Shown: positions 44,651 to 56,473 of the stretch, one piece after another
How positions within the stretch are numbered: the stretch's first letter is position 1
Layout: each line of letters starts with the position of its first letter
Notes under the pieces: generated by a model
Seen by the model: the letters and a program-made list of their open reading frames with translations, nothing else
What the model was told of the DNA's origin: nothing
Databases searched by the model: none
Position numbers and translations under genes: made by a program
DNA from: Prochlorococcus marinus str. MIT 1214
GTDB lineage: Bacteria > Cyanobacteriota > Cyanobacteriia > PCC-6307 > Cyanobiaceae
Assembly: GCF_027359355.1 (NCBI RefSeq)
Contig: NZ_CP114777.1
Location: 1,240,001-1,304,000, forward strand
Reading direction: 5' to 3'
Length of the DNA: 64,000 nt

Positions 44651-45115
44651 TCAAATGTCACTTTTCACGTTCCAAGGAATCGAAACTATTGAGTCATGCC
44701 TTTCCCATGCAGCCGAAGATAAAGAAACCTTGTTACTTAAACCGATCGTTTGTAAGGCTTGAACTACATCGTTATCAAGAATTCTCTGATTTCCATCCAT
44801 TGGCATTATCAAAACTTGCGCTTCTGCAGGATCAGCCATCACATGTAATGACAAATCTTCTAAAGCTCTTTCAAAAAATATTTTTCTCATTCGACTTGTT
44901 AAAGGAGAACCCATGGCTTTCGCAAACAATTCCAGGCTTTCTTTATCTCCAGAGAGCCCACAATTTAAACTTAACCAGATTAAAAATTTAACCCAGCTAT
45001 CAACGCTCCACAGTGGCTGAAAGCTATCTCGCTTACTATAAATTAATTCCATCAATGCGAATTCAAATGCTTTTGCTTGAATAGAAGAGCGAGATATTTG
45101 TTCCATAGAAGACAT
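44651..45115 (-). CDS. Hypothetical protein
   Basis: No family is recognised. The 154-residue sequence (start ATG 45115; GGAG lies a few bases before it and TTG 45124 or ATG 45106 are alternatives) is probably helical and soluble. Conserved-looking stretches are ALMELIYSKRDSFQPLWSVD, WLSLNCGLSGDKESLELFA and AWERHDSIVSIPWN near the end. It sits 73 bp upstream of valS and is divergent from the 45170 gene by 54 bp, which would hold both promoters. Confidence 0.6.
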   Translation of the reverse strand: MSSMEQISRSSIQAKAFEFALMELIYSKRDSFQPLWSVDSWVKFLIWLSLNCGLSGDKESLELFAKAMGSPLTSRMRKIFFERALEDLSLHVMADPAEAQVLIMPMDGNQRILDNDVVQALQTIGLSNKVSLSSAAWERHDSIVSIPWNVKSDI

Positions 45116-45169
45116 TTTCTCCAACTACAGCCAAACTAGTGTTTATTGTTCATTATCTGTTTATTTGTC

Positions 45170-45421
45170 ATGGATCTGAACGACCCTGAACTTGAGTTCT
45201 CCGATCTTGTCTACGCATATCAAAGCTGGATAATTGCTGTAATCAACGATGAAAAATTAAATAGTAAGGAAAAGTTGCTTACAGAAGAAATATCGGATGA
45301 TGCCTTAAATGCTATGAGATTCTTACCGGGTGAAGTAACTAGCGCAATTGAGACAAGTTTAGCTCGCGTCTATGAAGTTGATTCTGATGAACTCTCTTCG
45401 ATCTTGTTTCCAGAAGAATAG
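45170..45421 (+). CDS. Small acidic hypothetical protein
   Basis: The 83-residue frame starts at ATG 45170; the longer reading from 45146 lacks an ATG and looks like leader. The protein is acidic and helical (LEFSDLVYAYQSWIIAVIND, then NAMRFLPGEVTSAIETSLAR). No domain is recognised. It is convergent with the IscA-like gene, 27 bp away. Confidence 0.6.
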   Translation: MDLNDPELEFSDLVYAYQSWIIAVINDEKLNSKEKLLTEEISDDALNAMRFLPGEVTSAIETSLARVYEVDSDELSSILFPEE

Positions 45422-45448
45422 TATCAATGCTCTAATTGTTTTAAGAAA

Positions 45449-45799
45449 TTATTGTGCTTTTGAAAGTTTTCTAAAGCCTGATCCACATGGAGAAGCTTCT
45501 GCCCCTTTTGGCGTGCTAATCAAAAATCCACCTCCACTTAGATCACCAAAATAATTCAGCTTTAGACCTTGAAAAAATAGGACTTGATCTTGGCGAGCAT
45601 ACAAAGTAATCCCATCAGCTCTAGCGAGGGGAACACCATCATTTTTCCCTGGCCTAATTCTTATAAATTTCCATCCTTCTCCACACTTATCATCCATTAG
45701 ATCAATATGCATAACTCCTGGTGTTCCAGTAAAAGCAGCTTGCCTATTTAACTCTGCTACTGCTGTTGCTGAAATTTTTAATCCAGGACCATTTTGCAT
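45449..45799 (-). CDS. HesB/IscA-like iron-sulfur assembly protein
   Basis: The 116-residue protein has the A-type carrier fold: LKISATAVAELNRQ at the N terminus, DDKCGEGWKF and a C-terminal GGGFLISTPKGAEASPCGSG. Family members carry a first cysteine and a C-G-C pair; here the last motif reads C-G-S, so one ligand cysteine is absent. It may therefore be a divergent member. Cluster carriage is the family role, but the loss of one ligand makes the biochemical activity uncertain. It starts at ATG 45799, 19 bp downstream of tRNA-Val. Confidence 0.75.
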   Translation of the reverse strand: MQNGPGLKISATAVAELNRQAAFTGTPGVMHIDLMDDKCGEGWKFIRIRPGKNDGVPLARADGITLYARQDQVLFFQGLKLNYFGDLSGGGFLISTPKGAEASPCGSGFRKLSKAQ

Positions 45800-45818
45800 A
45801 AATAAAGAATAATCTAGA

Positions 45819-45890
<72 letters not shown>

Positions 45891-46030
45891 ATACAATTTT
45901 TAGTCCTTTGACTAATTCATTTACTTTATACCTCAAGCTGCTCTGTTGTTGAGAATTAATCATAATTAGATCAACGATTCATAAAAAATCGTTTCTGAGC
46001 TTAGTCACAGTCCTCTCAAGACAATTAGCA

Positions 46031-46843
46031 ATGACAAAAACAAACCAAATAAATACAGAAGATAAAATGAATAAACTCCTTGAAGTAGTTTCAGACCTCA
46101 GAGATCCAATCAATGGCTGTCCTTGGGATCTAAATCAAACACATCTATCCTTGGTCCCATATGTTTTAGAGGAAGCCTATGAAGTTACTCACGCAATACG
46201 AGAAGACAATCCTGATGAATTAAAAGAAGAGCTTGGAGATCTCTTACTACAAATAATTTTGCATGCTCAAATAGCAAAAGAAAAAAACTTATTTGATATG
46301 GCAGACATCATTGACATAATCACTAAAAAAATGATTCGAAGGCATCCGCATGTATTTCAAAATAAAGCAAAAGTTAGTATCAAAGAAGTAGAAAAATCAT
46401 GGGAACAAATAAAGACTAATGAAAAACCATTAAATAATTCAAAAACCCCAATCAGTGACCGATTGAAATTGAAAATAAGACCACAACCTTCTACTAAAGC
46501 AGCACTGATTATCTCCAAAAGAGCCTCAAAAAGCGGATTCGAATGGGAAACAATTGATCAAATCTGGGATAAATTATATGAAGAATTAGAAGAATTAAAA
46601 GATGCATTAAAAAAAGAAGATACTTCCGAAGCTGAAGCTGAAATAGGAGACGTATTATTCACATTGATAAATATTGCAAGATGGAATAAAATATGTATAG
46701 AAGAGGGATTAGCAAAAACTAATAAAAAATTCTTAGAGCGATTAAGGTACATAGAAGAAAATATAGAGGGCGAATTACATTCGAAATCAAAAAAGAAATT
46801 AGAGAAATACTGGAAATTAGCAAAGATTAATCTCAATAATTAA
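46031..46843 (+). CDS. mazG: MazG nucleoside triphosphate pyrophosphohydrolase
   Basis: MazG hydrolyses nucleoside triphosphates to monophosphates and pyrophosphate, for pool sanitation. The 270-residue protein shows the tandem MazG layout: the N-terminal copy has [22 protein letters not shown] and [15 protein letters not shown], and the C-terminal copy has [24 protein letters not shown]. The acidic EExxE and ExxD motifs bind Mg. The start is ATG 46031, 140 bp from the divergent tRNA. Start of a plus-strand run with speE, 10 bp downstream. Confidence 0.95.
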   Translation: MTKTNQINTEDKMNKLLEVVSDLRDPINGCPWDLNQTHLSLVPYVLEEAYEVTHAIREDNPDELKEELGDLLLQIILHAQIAKEKNLFDMADIIDIITKKMIRRHPHVFQNKAKVSIKEVEKSWEQIKTNEKPLNNSKTPISDRLKLKIRPQPSTKAALIISKRASKSGFEWETIDQIWDKLYEELEELKDALKKEDTSEAEAEIGDVLFTLINIARWNKICIEEGLAKTNKKFLERLRYIEENIEGELHSKSKKKLEKYWKLAKINLNN

Positions 46844-46853
46844 TATTATAATT

Positions 46854-47720
46854 ATGAAAAATAAACTAAAAACAACCTTAGAATGGCTTGACGAATATCA
46901 TCAAGGAGTTAGGTATGGATTAAAGGGAAAATTAATACTAGAAGAGTCTAGTCCTTTCCAGAAAATTACCATCTATGAAAGCAAAAGATATGGCAAGGCA
47001 CTATTACTTGATGATTGCTGGATGACAGCAGAAAAGTCTGAAAAGTGGTATCATGAATGTCTTATTCATCCTGCATTATGTTCTTCTAATCAAATAGATA
47101 ATATTTTAATTATTGGAGGAGGCGATGGGGGAAGTGCAAAAGAATGTTTAAAATATAAAGCGGTTAAGTATATCGATTTAGTTGAAATCGATATAAGAGT
47201 TATTGAATTAAGTCAAAAGTATTTACCTACTATTGGAGGAAATGCATGGTCTGATTCAAGATTAAATTTACAAATCAAGAATGGAATTGATTGGGTAAAA
47301 CATATAAAAGAGAATTCATATGATGTAATTATTATTGATGGCGCAGATCCTGTTGGACCGGCCACAGGGTTATTCAGCAATTCGTTTCTCAAAGATTGCC
47401 AACGAATACTTAAACCAGGAGGGGTTTTAGCAACACAAAGTGAATCGCCAGAATCTTTTCAGGAAATTCATATAAATATTGTCAAAGTTCTTCGTGAAAT
47501 TTTTGACTACGCAGATCCAATGTATGGATCTGTATCCATATACCCAAGCGGTTTATGGAGCTGGACATTTGCATCTATGGAAAAGCCAAAATATATGTAT
47601 CCAAAAAAAAGTCGCGTAGAAGAGATCTCCAAAAATTGTCAGATTTGGAGCGAACGATGGCAACAAGGTGCATTTAACACTATTCCTGCATTCATCGAAA
47701 GGGAGCTCGCAAAAAAATGA
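46854..47720 (+). CDS. speE: Spermidine synthase
   Basis: SpeE transfers an aminopropyl group from decarboxylated S-adenosylmethionine to putrescine. The SAM-binding motif [12 protein letters not shown] is near residue 88, with [16 protein letters not shown] following and the DGADPVGPA segment near residue 165. The 288-residue length is normal. It overlaps speB by 4 bp, and the adjacent agmatinase gene could supply putrescine, so the pair makes a short polyamine route. Confidence 0.96.
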   Translation: MKNKLKTTLEWLDEYHQGVRYGLKGKLILEESSPFQKITIYESKRYGKALLLDDCWMTAEKSEKWYHECLIHPALCSSNQIDNILIIGGGDGGSAKECLKYKAVKYIDLVEIDIRVIELSQKYLPTIGGNAWSDSRLNLQIKNGIDWVKHIKENSYDVIIIDGADPVGPATGLFSNSFLKDCQRILKPGGVLATQSESPESFQEIHINIVKVLREIFDYADPMYGSVSIYPSGLWSWTFASMEKPKYMYPKKSRVEEISKNCQIWSERWQQGAFNTIPAFIERELAKK

Positions 47721-48616
47721 CCAAATCCAACCTCAAAGATCTATCACTATTTAATAACGATGGTGCAATATTTATGGGTGCGAAAAGAGGCATCGATCAA
47801 TGCAGAGTTTCGCTATTAGGTGTTCCTTATGATGGAACTTGTTGCTTTAGACCTGGTGCAAGATTTGGTCCTTCTGCTGTTAGGGAAGATAGTTATGGAA
47901 TTGAAACATATTGTCCACAATTAAATTTAGATTTAGAAGATATAAACTTTGCTGATGTTGGTTCATTAGATGTTCCCCTTGGAGATGCAAAGTTAACACT
48001 CTCTTGTATAAAAGATGCTACAGATATTTTACTTAAAAATAATTTAAAACCTCTTATTATTGGTGGAGAGCATTCAATAACAAGTGGGGTGATTCAATCA
48101 ATAATTACTAATTATCCTGAATTAATTATGCTTCAATTAGATGCTCATGCAGACCTTAGAGATGAATGGTTAGGTAGTAAATTTAGTCATGCATGTACTA
48201 TGAGCAGATGTTTAGAAATACTACCGAGCAAAAAAATTTTTCAAATAGGAATAAGAAGTGGAACAAAATCAGAATTTCTTGAAATGAATAAAACTAAAAG
48301 ATTAATTCATCATACTTTGGGAGAGAATGCAAAATCTTTAGAAGAGGCTCTAAAAAGTTTTAAAGGAACACCAATCTATTTAACTTTTGATTTAGATTGG
48401 TTTGATCCATCTATAATGCCTGGAACAGGCACTCCCGAGCCAGGAGGCTATTTCTGGGGAGATTTTGCAGCAATAATAGATGTGATTAAATCTCATAACT
48501 TAATTGGTGCTGATGTAGTCGAATTATCTCCCAAATTAGATAACACTGGTATCAGTAGCATCCTTGCTGCAAAAGTTATTCGTTCATTAATTATGTTATT
48601 GGACAAATCATCCTAA
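47717..48616 (+). CDS. speB: Agmatinase / ureohydrolase (SpeB)
   Basis: This 299-residue ureohydrolase should convert agmatine to putrescine and urea. The binuclear manganese site is visible as [23 protein letters not shown] and the C-terminal [20 protein letters not shown]. Sequence alone does not fully separate agmatinase from arginase or guanidinobutyrase, but the 4-bp ATGA overlap with speE favours a polyamine role. It is convergent with the next gene. Confidence 0.9.
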   Translation: MTKSNLKDLSLFNNDGAIFMGAKRGIDQCRVSLLGVPYDGTCCFRPGARFGPSAVREDSYGIETYCPQLNLDLEDINFADVGSLDVPLGDAKLTLSCIKDATDILLKNNLKPLIIGGEHSITSGVIQSIITNYPELIMLQLDAHADLRDEWLGSKFSHACTMSRCLEILPSKKIFQIGIRSGTKSEFLEMNKTKRLIHHTLGENAKSLEEALKSFKGTPIYLTFDLDWFDPSIMPGTGTPEPGGYFWGDFAAIIDVIKSHNLIGADVVELSPKLDNTGISSILAAKVIRSLIMLLDKSS

Positions 48617-48636
48617 AAAAGTTTGCATTTCAATTC

Positions 48637-48852
48637 TCATTCAACTAATACCTTTCCAAAATCGAGTTGTTGATGAACAAATTTTTCAGAAATCTTTGGG
48701 AAATTAGGTTCTTTTTTTATCCAATGACCACAAGAAACAAATGAAGATATCTCAGAATGTATTTTTATCTTTCTAAGTTTGCACCATGAAAATGAATCAC
48801 AATGACTTAAAACACACTGATTACAGCTCCTACAAGATCTTTTTGCAGTCAT
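48637..48852 (-). CDS. Small cysteine-rich hypothetical protein
   Basis: The 71-residue frame (ATG 48852) has cysteines at 7, 10, 13, 18, 24 and 41, with histidines at 17, 32 and 43. The segment CRSCNQCVLSHCDSFSWC looks like a zinc or iron-sulfur site. I know no family. It is convergent with speB and lies 130 bp from the divergent gcvT. A 6-bp inverted repeat (AGTCTT-5-AAGACT, 48854-48870) lies just upstream of its start. Confidence 0.6.
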   Translation of the reverse strand: MTAKRSCRSCNQCVLSHCDSFSWCKLRKIKIHSEISSFVSCGHWIKKEPNFPKISEKFVHQQLDFGKVLVE

Positions 48853-48982
48853 TAAGTCTTAACCCAAGACTCATAGAGTAGTAAAACTTTCCGGATCGAG
48901 CCACAAAGCATTAAATTTAGTTTTAGAAATTCTTATAGGTTCACGGTATCACTTGTGAATTTCTTTTACCGTTCAAGAAAAA

Positions 48983-50101
48983 ATGAAATTACTGCAAACT
49001 CCTCTTTATCAAGAATGCAAAAGATTAGGCGGTAAAATGGTCCCTTTTGCAAATTGGGAAATGCCTGTTAGTTTTTCTGGGTTAATAGAAGAACACAATG
49101 CAGTAAGAAAAAATGTCGGGATGTTCGACATATCCCACATGGGTGTAGTCCAATTAAAAGGTAAAAATATAAAAAGCGCATTACAAAATTTAGTTCCCTC
49201 AGACGTGTTTCGAATAGGACCTGGTGAAGCGTGTTATACAGTTTTTTTAAAAGAAAATGGAGGAATTCAAGACGATCTAATCATTTATGATCAAGGATTT
49301 TTAGATACAAAAGAAGAAAGTATAGTTCTAGTCATTAATGCCGCAAGAAAAAAGTCTGACATTGAATGGTTGAGTTCAAATCTTTCTAAAAAGGAAATTA
49401 CGATATCCGAATTCATGCCAGAGGGTGCATTAATTGCCATCCAAGGTCCAAAATCAATCCATACGTTTGAGAAAATTCTTCAAGAGCCTTTATCTGATTT
49501 ACCACGTTTTGGTCACAGAACTATTACTTCAAATCCCAATCTAATCAACTCACAAGAATCAATTTTCATAGCACGAACTGGTTATACAGGAGAGGAAGGT
49601 TTCGAATTTTTATCATCTCCAGAAACTGCGAAGTCCATCTGGAAGAATCTTATTGCGTCGGGAGTTACCCCATGCGGGCTTGGAGCTAGAGATACTCTGC
49701 GATTAGAGGCTTCTATGCATTTATATGGCAACGATATCAACCTAGATACAACTCCCTTTGAAGCTGGCTTGGGTTGGTTAGTTCATTTAGAAATGCCTAA
49801 TGATTTTATAGGTAGGAAAGCTCTCGAGAAACAAGCCGAAGTTGGAACGCGAAAAAAACTTGTTGGTATTCAAGTCCAGGATAAAGGAATTGCAAGACAA
49901 GGATATCCAGTTCTATACAACAGCGAAACTGTTGGAATGGTCACTAGCGGAACTTGGTCTCCAACATTGAAAAAACCTATAGCTCTTGCTTATGTGCCAA
50001 GCGAAATTGCAACAGTAAATACTCAATTAGCAGTAGAAATTAGAGGGAAAAAACATCCTGCAATCATCGTAAAAAGACCTTTCTATCGAAAAGGTTTTTG
50101 A
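48983..50101 (+). CDS. gcvT: Aminomethyltransferase, glycine cleavage T protein
   Basis: GcvT transfers the methylene group from aminomethyl-lipoyl-GcvH to tetrahydrofolate, releasing ammonia. Family features are NWEMPVSFSGLIEEH, FDISHMGVVQLKG, the TGYTGEEGFEF motif and RDTLRLEASMHLYGND near residue 235. The 372-residue length is normal. It is separated from gcvP and gcvH by about 19 kb. No glycine riboswitch is seen in the 130-bp upstream gap. Confidence 0.97.
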   Translation: MKLLQTPLYQECKRLGGKMVPFANWEMPVSFSGLIEEHNAVRKNVGMFDISHMGVVQLKGKNIKSALQNLVPSDVFRIGPGEACYTVFLKENGGIQDDLIIYDQGFLDTKEESIVLVINAARKKSDIEWLSSNLSKKEITISEFMPEGALIAIQGPKSIHTFEKILQEPLSDLPRFGHRTITSNPNLINSQESIFIARTGYTGEEGFEFLSSPETAKSIWKNLIASGVTPCGLGARDTLRLEASMHLYGNDINLDTTPFEAGLGWLVHLEMPNDFIGRKALEKQAEVGTRKKLVGIQVQDKGIARQGYPVLYNSETVGMVTSGTWSPTLKKPIALAYVPSEIATVNTQLAVEIRGKKHPAIIVKRPFYRKGF

Positions 50102-50175
50102 GCAAGTAGAAACTGTGTTGTGCATAAAAGCCGGTCTTTGTGGGAAACTCATTATTCATGATGATTGAGAGTTTC

Positions 50176-52011
50176 ATGCGCAATAAAACTTGTGGAGAAT
50201 TACGAGCTTCCGCAATTAGCGCAAACGTTCAACTATGTGGTTGGGTTGATCGCAGAAGGGATCATGGCGGGGTGATTTTTATTGATCTAAGAGACCGTTC
50301 TGGAACAATTCAAATCACAGTTGATCCAGATCAAGGTCAGGACCTTTTTAGAATCGCTGAAAGTCTAAGAAATGAGACTGTTCTTCAGATCAATGGATTA
50401 GTAAGAGCGAGACCTGACGAAGCTATTAATACAAAAATCCCAACGGGTGAAGTAGAAGTCTTAGCTAAAAATATAAAAATTCTCAATTCTGTCACGAGTA
50501 CACTTCCTTTCTCAGTGTCAATTCATGATGAGGAGAGTGTTAAAGAAGAAATCAGGCTAAGGCATAGATATTTAGATCTTAGAAGAGAGAGAATGAATAA
50601 TAATCTTCGATTGAGACATAGCACTGTCAAAGCAGCTAGAAGTTTTCTTGAAAACGAAGGATTTATAGAAGTTGAAACACCAATTTTGACTCGCTCAACT
50701 CCTGAAGGAGCCAGAGATTACTTAGTCCCCTCACGTGTATGTGGTGGTGAGTTTTTTGCTTTACCGCAATCCCCACAATTATTCAAACAATTGTTGATGG
50801 TTGGTGGAGTTGAACGTTATTACCAAGTCGCTCGTTGCTTTCGTGATGAAGATTTACGCGCAGACAGGCAACCAGAATTTACTCAATTAGATATTGAAAT
50901 GAGTTTTATGGAGGAAAAAGAGATCATTGAATTAAATGAAAGATTAATTGTAAATATTTGGAAAAAAATTAAAGGGATTGATCTCCAAACTCCTTTTCCA
51001 AGAATGACTTGGCAAGAAGCTATGGATCGTTTTGGAACTGACAGACCTGATACTCGATATGGAATGGAACTTGTCAACACAAGTGATTTATTTTCCAAAA
51101 GTGGATTTAAAGTTTTTTCAAATGCTATTTCTTCTGGTGGATGCGTTAAATGCATCACCATTGAGGATGGAAATAATTTAATTAGTAATGTAAGAATAAA
51201 ACCCGGTGGAGATATTTTTAGCGAAGCCCAAAAGGCTGGCGCTGGTGGACTAGCATTTATAAGAGTTAGAGATGATAAAGAAGTCGATACAATTGGAGCC
51301 ATAAAAGATAATTTAACTACCTCGCAAATAAAAGAACTACTTTTAAAAACCCAAGCTAAACCTGGTGATTTAATCCTTTTTGGTGCAGGGCCCACAAACA
51401 TTGTTAATAGAACCTTAGATAGAGTTCGTCAATTTATTGCGAAAGATCTAAAGATAATCTCAGACAAAGAATTAAAAACTCAATGGAATTTTCTTTGGGT
51501 CACGGATTTTCCTATGTTTGAATTCAATTCTGATGAAAATCGTCTTGAAGCAATTCATCATCCTTTCTGCGCTCCTAAGCCTGAAGATATTGGTGAATCA
51601 GAAAGCTTATGGAAAGACAAATTACCCAATTCAAATGCTCAAGCGTATGATCTAGTTCTTAATGGATTAGAAATTGGTGGAGGATCTTTAAGAATTCACA
51701 ACTCAGAACTTCAAAAAACCGTACTAGAAGTAATTGGTCTATCTAAAAATGAAGCAGAAGAGCAATTTGGTTTTTTAATTGATGCGCTCTCAATGGGTGC
51801 TCCTCCACATGGTGGGATTGCATTTGGACTGGACAGAATAGTTATGCTCTTATCCAATGAAGATTCAATTAGAGATACTATTGCTTTTCCAAAAACACAA
51901 CAAGCTCGTTGTTCCATGGCTAAAGCCCCTGCAAACGTGGAAAACAAGCAATTAGAAGACCTCCATATAGCTTCTACTTGGATAGATCCTGAGAGTATTG
52001 ATAGAAATTAA
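50176..52011 (+). CDS. aspS: Aspartyl-tRNA synthetase
   Basis: AspS charges tRNA-Asp (and possibly tRNA-Asn). The OB-fold N-terminal domain has [21 protein letters not shown]. Class II motif 2 is [18 protein letters not shown], and motif 3 is [18 protein letters not shown]-like insertion domain lies in the middle, marking the bacterial type. I choose ATG 50176 (611 residues). Starts at GTG 50140 and ATG 50158 or 50161 extend the frame by up to 12 codons. Confidence 0.96.
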   Translation: MRNKTCGELRASAISANVQLCGWVDRRRDHGGVIFIDLRDRSGTIQITVDPDQGQDLFRIAESLRNETVLQINGLVRARPDEAINTKIPTGEVEVLAKNIKILNSVTSTLPFSVSIHDEESVKEEIRLRHRYLDLRRERMNNNLRLRHSTVKAARSFLENEGFIEVETPILTRSTPEGARDYLVPSRVCGGEFFALPQSPQLFKQLLMVGGVERYYQVARCFRDEDLRADRQPEFTQLDIEMSFMEEKEIIELNERLIVNIWKKIKGIDLQTPFPRMTWQEAMDRFGTDRPDTRYGMELVNTSDLFSKSGFKVFSNAISSGGCVKCITIEDGNNLISNVRIKPGGDIFSEAQKAGAGGLAFIRVRDDKEVDTIGAIKDNLTTSQIKELLLKTQAKPGDLILFGAGPTNIVNRTLDRVRQFIAKDLKIISDKELKTQWNFLWVTDFPMFEFNSDENRLEAIHHPFCAPKPEDIGESESLWKDKLPNSNAQAYDLVLNGLEIGGGSLRIHNSELQKTVLEVIGLSKNEAEEQFGFLIDALSMGAPPHGGIAFGLDRIVMLLSNEDSIRDTIAFPKTQQARCSMAKAPANVENKQLEDLHIASTWIDPESIDRN

Positions 52012-52099
52012 CTGTAAAAACATTATCCTAAAGAGAAAATATGTAAATTTCTTGGTGTTTACCTAGATCAAGGTAGCTTAAAGAATGATTGAAAAGTAA

Positions 52100-53767
<1,668 letters not shown>

Positions 53768-54409
53768 ATGGAAGCATCTCTACCAGTAGTGGAATGTTTT
53801 CATTCTCTACAAGGAGAAGGAGAACATGCTGGCAGAAGCGCTTACTTCATCAGATTAGCTAGTTGTAAAGTTGGATGTCCTTGGTGTGATACGAAAAAAT
53901 CATGGAATTCCGAACTTCATCCACAACAAACTTTGATAGATTTATCAATTAGCACAGCCAAAGCGCAAAAAGAAGGTGCAGCTTTTGTTGTAATCACTGG
54001 AGGTGAGCCATTGCATCATAATTTAAATCATCTATGCAGAGAAATTAGAAAATCTACACTCAATCTAGAGAAAAAATCTATTCCAATTCATCTCGAAACG
54101 AGTGGCGTAGATGCACTAAGTGGCAACCCAGATTGGATAACATTATCTCCTAAACGGCATTCTCCTCCACGCCTTGATAATCTGTTATCTTGCCAAGAAT
54201 TAAAAGTTGTCATACAGAACGCTGAAGATTTACTTTTTGCTAAAAAAATGGCTGATTTAATAAAAAACAATGGAAAGATTAAACCTCAATTATTTTTGCA
54301 AGCAGGATGGGAAAATGAAGAAGGGCAAACACTCGCAATCAAGTATGTAAAAAACAATCCTGAGTGGAGATTAAGTATGCAAACTCACAAATGGCTAGGT
54401 GTACTCTAA
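53768..54409 (+). CDS. queE: 7-carboxy-7-deazaguanine synthase
   Basis: QueE is a radical SAM enzyme that makes 7-carboxy-7-deazaguanine in queuosine synthesis. The cluster motif is C33-x3-C37-x2-C40 in SCKVGCPWCDT. ECFHSLQGEGEHAG, VITGGEPLHH and HLETSG are also present. At 213 residues it is the short form. It begins directly after pyrG and is followed by queC, so the pathway steps are adjacent. Confidence 0.95.
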   Translation: MEASLPVVECFHSLQGEGEHAGRSAYFIRLASCKVGCPWCDTKKSWNSELHPQQTLIDLSISTAKAQKEGAAFVVITGGEPLHHNLNHLCREIRKSTLNLEKKSIPIHLETSGVDALSGNPDWITLSPKRHSPPRLDNLLSCQELKVVIQNAEDLLFAKKMADLIKNNGKIKPQLFLQAGWENEEGQTLAIKYVKNNPEWRLSMQTHKWLGVL

Positions 54410-54455
54410 CCATCTAGATAAATGAGATTTTGCTTCATTAGATTTAAAAAAAATA

Positions 54456-55133
54456 ATGATTGAACAGACAACAATTGCATTACTTTCCGGAGGAATTGAT
54501 TCGGCTACAGCTGCTTGTATAGCTATGGAAGCTGGGCAAAAAGTGATTGGATTATCCTTTGATTATGGCCAACGACATCTCAAGGAGTTACAAGCAGCCG
54601 CAGATTTAGCAAAAGATTTAAATCTTGATGATCACATAACAATCAAGATTGATTTATCTTCTTGGGGTGGGTCCTCCTTGACCGACACGTCACAAATAAT
54701 TCCCACTAAAGGTATACAAAAAAATACTATTCCTAACACTTACGTTCCAGGTAGAAATACTATCTTTGTTGCTATTGGGTTAAGTCTTGCAGAAGCTCGT
54801 GGAGCCAATCGAATAGCATTAGGCATCAATGCAATGGATTATTCTGGATATCCAGACTGTAGACCGGATTATTTAGAGGCATATCAAGAATTAGCCAACT
54901 TATCCAGCAGAGTAGGACGCGAGGGGAAAGGTATAAAACTCTGGGCTCCACTACTAGATTGGGAAAAAACAAAAATCTTTAAAGAGGCATTACGCTTAAA
55001 AATTCCTATAGAAAAAACATGGAGTTGCTATCAAGGTGAAAGTAAACCGTGTGGTAGATGTGATAGTTGTCGTATTAGAGATAAAGCATTAAAAGAAATA
55101 GGTCGAGAAGATCTATGTAGCCAAAATATCTAG
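54456..55133 (+). CDS. queC: 7-cyano-7-deazaguanine synthase
   Basis: QueC converts 7-carboxy-7-deazaguanine to preQ0 with ATP and ammonia. The ATP-pyrophosphatase motif SGGIDSATA is at residues 11-19, FVPGRN-like VPGRNTIF follows, and the zinc-binding C-terminal region has [15 protein letters not shown]. The 225-residue length is normal. It overlaps pabB by 1 bp. Confidence 0.96.
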   Translation: MIEQTTIALLSGGIDSATAACIAMEAGQKVIGLSFDYGQRHLKELQAAADLAKDLNLDDHITIKIDLSSWGGSSLTDTSQIIPTKGIQKNTIPNTYVPGRNTIFVAIGLSLAEARGANRIALGINAMDYSGYPDCRPDYLEAYQELANLSSRVGREGKGIKLWAPLLDWEKTKIFKEALRLKIPIEKTWSCYQGESKPCGRCDSCRIRDKALKEIGREDLCSQNI

Positions 55134-56473
55134 TGAATAACATTACGCGACTACTATGTCAGTGGAAATCACCTGAGCTAGTAGCTTATAAATTGATTGA
55201 AGAATGGGGAGAGGCAGGATTTATATGGCTTGATGGCGATGGGAGTGATTTAGGGCGATGGGTCACCTTAGGAATTAATCCTCTGGAACAGTTTTGTTCT
55301 AGAGAATTAGAAATTTCAAAAAAGGACTCTAATCCTTTTAAAATTTTACGCGAATTACCGCCAGGGCACTGGACTGGTTGGTTGAGTTATGAAGCTGCAT
55401 CTTGGACAGAGCCACAAAATCCATGGCAAACAAGTTCTATGGCAACTTTATGGATAGCCTCTCATGACCCTATATTAAAATTTGATCTTCAAAATAAAGA
55501 GCTATGGCTAGAAGGCAAAGATGAAAAGCGAATCTCAATTATGGAAAATTTTCTAAAAAATACTTTTCATCAAAAACTTTCCAAACCAGACAATGAAGCA
55601 GCAAAACAAGCAGAACGCAAACATAGTATTCCCCTAGAATCTTGGGACTGGAGGTTAACAAGTCAAGAATATTCTGAAAGAGTTGATGAAATCAAAGAAT
55701 GGATTGCGAACGGTGATATTTTTCAGGCTAATCTAACTACCTCATGCCAAGCCCCATTGCCAGAATCCATGCGACCAATAGATGTATATTCAAAACTTAA
55801 AAAATGCTCCCCTGCTCCATTTGCTGGAGTAATTATCGGCGATCAGATGGCAAACGGAGAAGCTATTATATCAACTTCACCAGAAAGATTTTTAAAAGCT
55901 TTCCCCACTGGAGAGGTCGAAACAAGACCAATCAAGGGAACTAGACCCAGAGATAGAGATCCAGAAAAAGATGCTGATTGGGCAGCAGAGCTTATTTGTA
56001 GTCCAAAAGATCATGCTGAGAATGTAATGATTGTAGATCTACTAAGAAATGATCTTGGAAGAGTATGCCAGCCTGGTTCAATCAAAGTCCCTCATCTACT
56101 AGTTTTAGAAAGCTATTCACAAGTTCATCATCTCACTTCAGTAGTTAAAGGTAGACTCAATACAAATAAAACTTGGGTTGACTTGCTTGAAGCATGCTGG
56201 CCAGGAGGTTCAGTAACAGGAGCACCGAAGCTTAGAGCATGTAAAAGATTGTATGAACTTGAACCAACAGCGAGAGGTCCATATTGTGGATCAATATTAA
56301 ATATAAATTGGGATGGGGTCCTTGATAGCAATATTTTAATCCGATCTTTAATGATTAAAGAATCCTCTATCAGTGCTCATGCTGGATGTGGAATTGTTGC
56401 AGATTCAGATAGTCAAAAGGAAGCTGAGGAAATGAATTGGAAATTGATGCCACTTTTAAACGCATTAACATGA
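55133..56473 (+). CDS. pabB: Para-aminobenzoate synthase component I
   Basis: PabB makes 4-amino-4-deoxychorismate from chorismate, for folate. The anthranilate synthase-like fold shows the family motifs ISTSPERFLK, ETRPIKGTRPR, DLLRNDLGRVC and the segment GSVTGAPKLRACKRLYELEP, which indicates the PabB subtype. At 446 residues it has no glutamine amidotransferase domain, so a PabA/TrpG partner must be elsewhere. The start is GTG 55133, overlapping the queC stop. Confidence 0.9.
   Translation: MNNITRLLCQWKSPELVAYKLIEEWGEAGFIWLDGDGSDLGRWVTLGINPLEQFCSRELEISKKDSNPFKILRELPPGHWTGWLSYEAASWTEPQNPWQTSSMATLWIASHDPILKFDLQNKELWLEGKDEKRISIMENFLKNTFHQKLSKPDNEAAKQAERKHSIPLESWDWRLTSQEYSERVDEIKEWIANGDIFQANLTTSCQAPLPESMRPIDVYSKLKKCSPAPFAGVIIGDQMANGEAIISTSPERFLKAFPTGEVETRPIKGTRPRDRDPEKDADWAAELICSPKDHAENVMIVDLLRNDLGRVCQPGSIKVPHLLVLESYSQVHHLTSVVKGRLNTNKTWVDLLEACWPGGSVTGAPKLRACKRLYELEPTARGPYCGSILNINWDGVLDSNILIRSLMIKESSISAHAGCGIVADSDSQKEAEEMNWKLMPLLNALT

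Noticed and set aside
48853-48982. Glycine riboswitch upstream of gcvT
   Set aside because: I found no paired GGAGAG or GCGAAA-like core in the 130-bp gap, so it is not supported.
50072-50101. Hairpin at the gcvT stop (AAAAAGACCTTT with AAAGGTTTTT)
   Set aside because: The stem needs a two-base bulge and lies inside the coding end, with only a short T run; it is too weak to call a terminator.
50883-51401. A 172-residue frame on the minus strand opposite aspS
   Set aside because: It lies fully inside the conserved aspS coding region and has no independent support.
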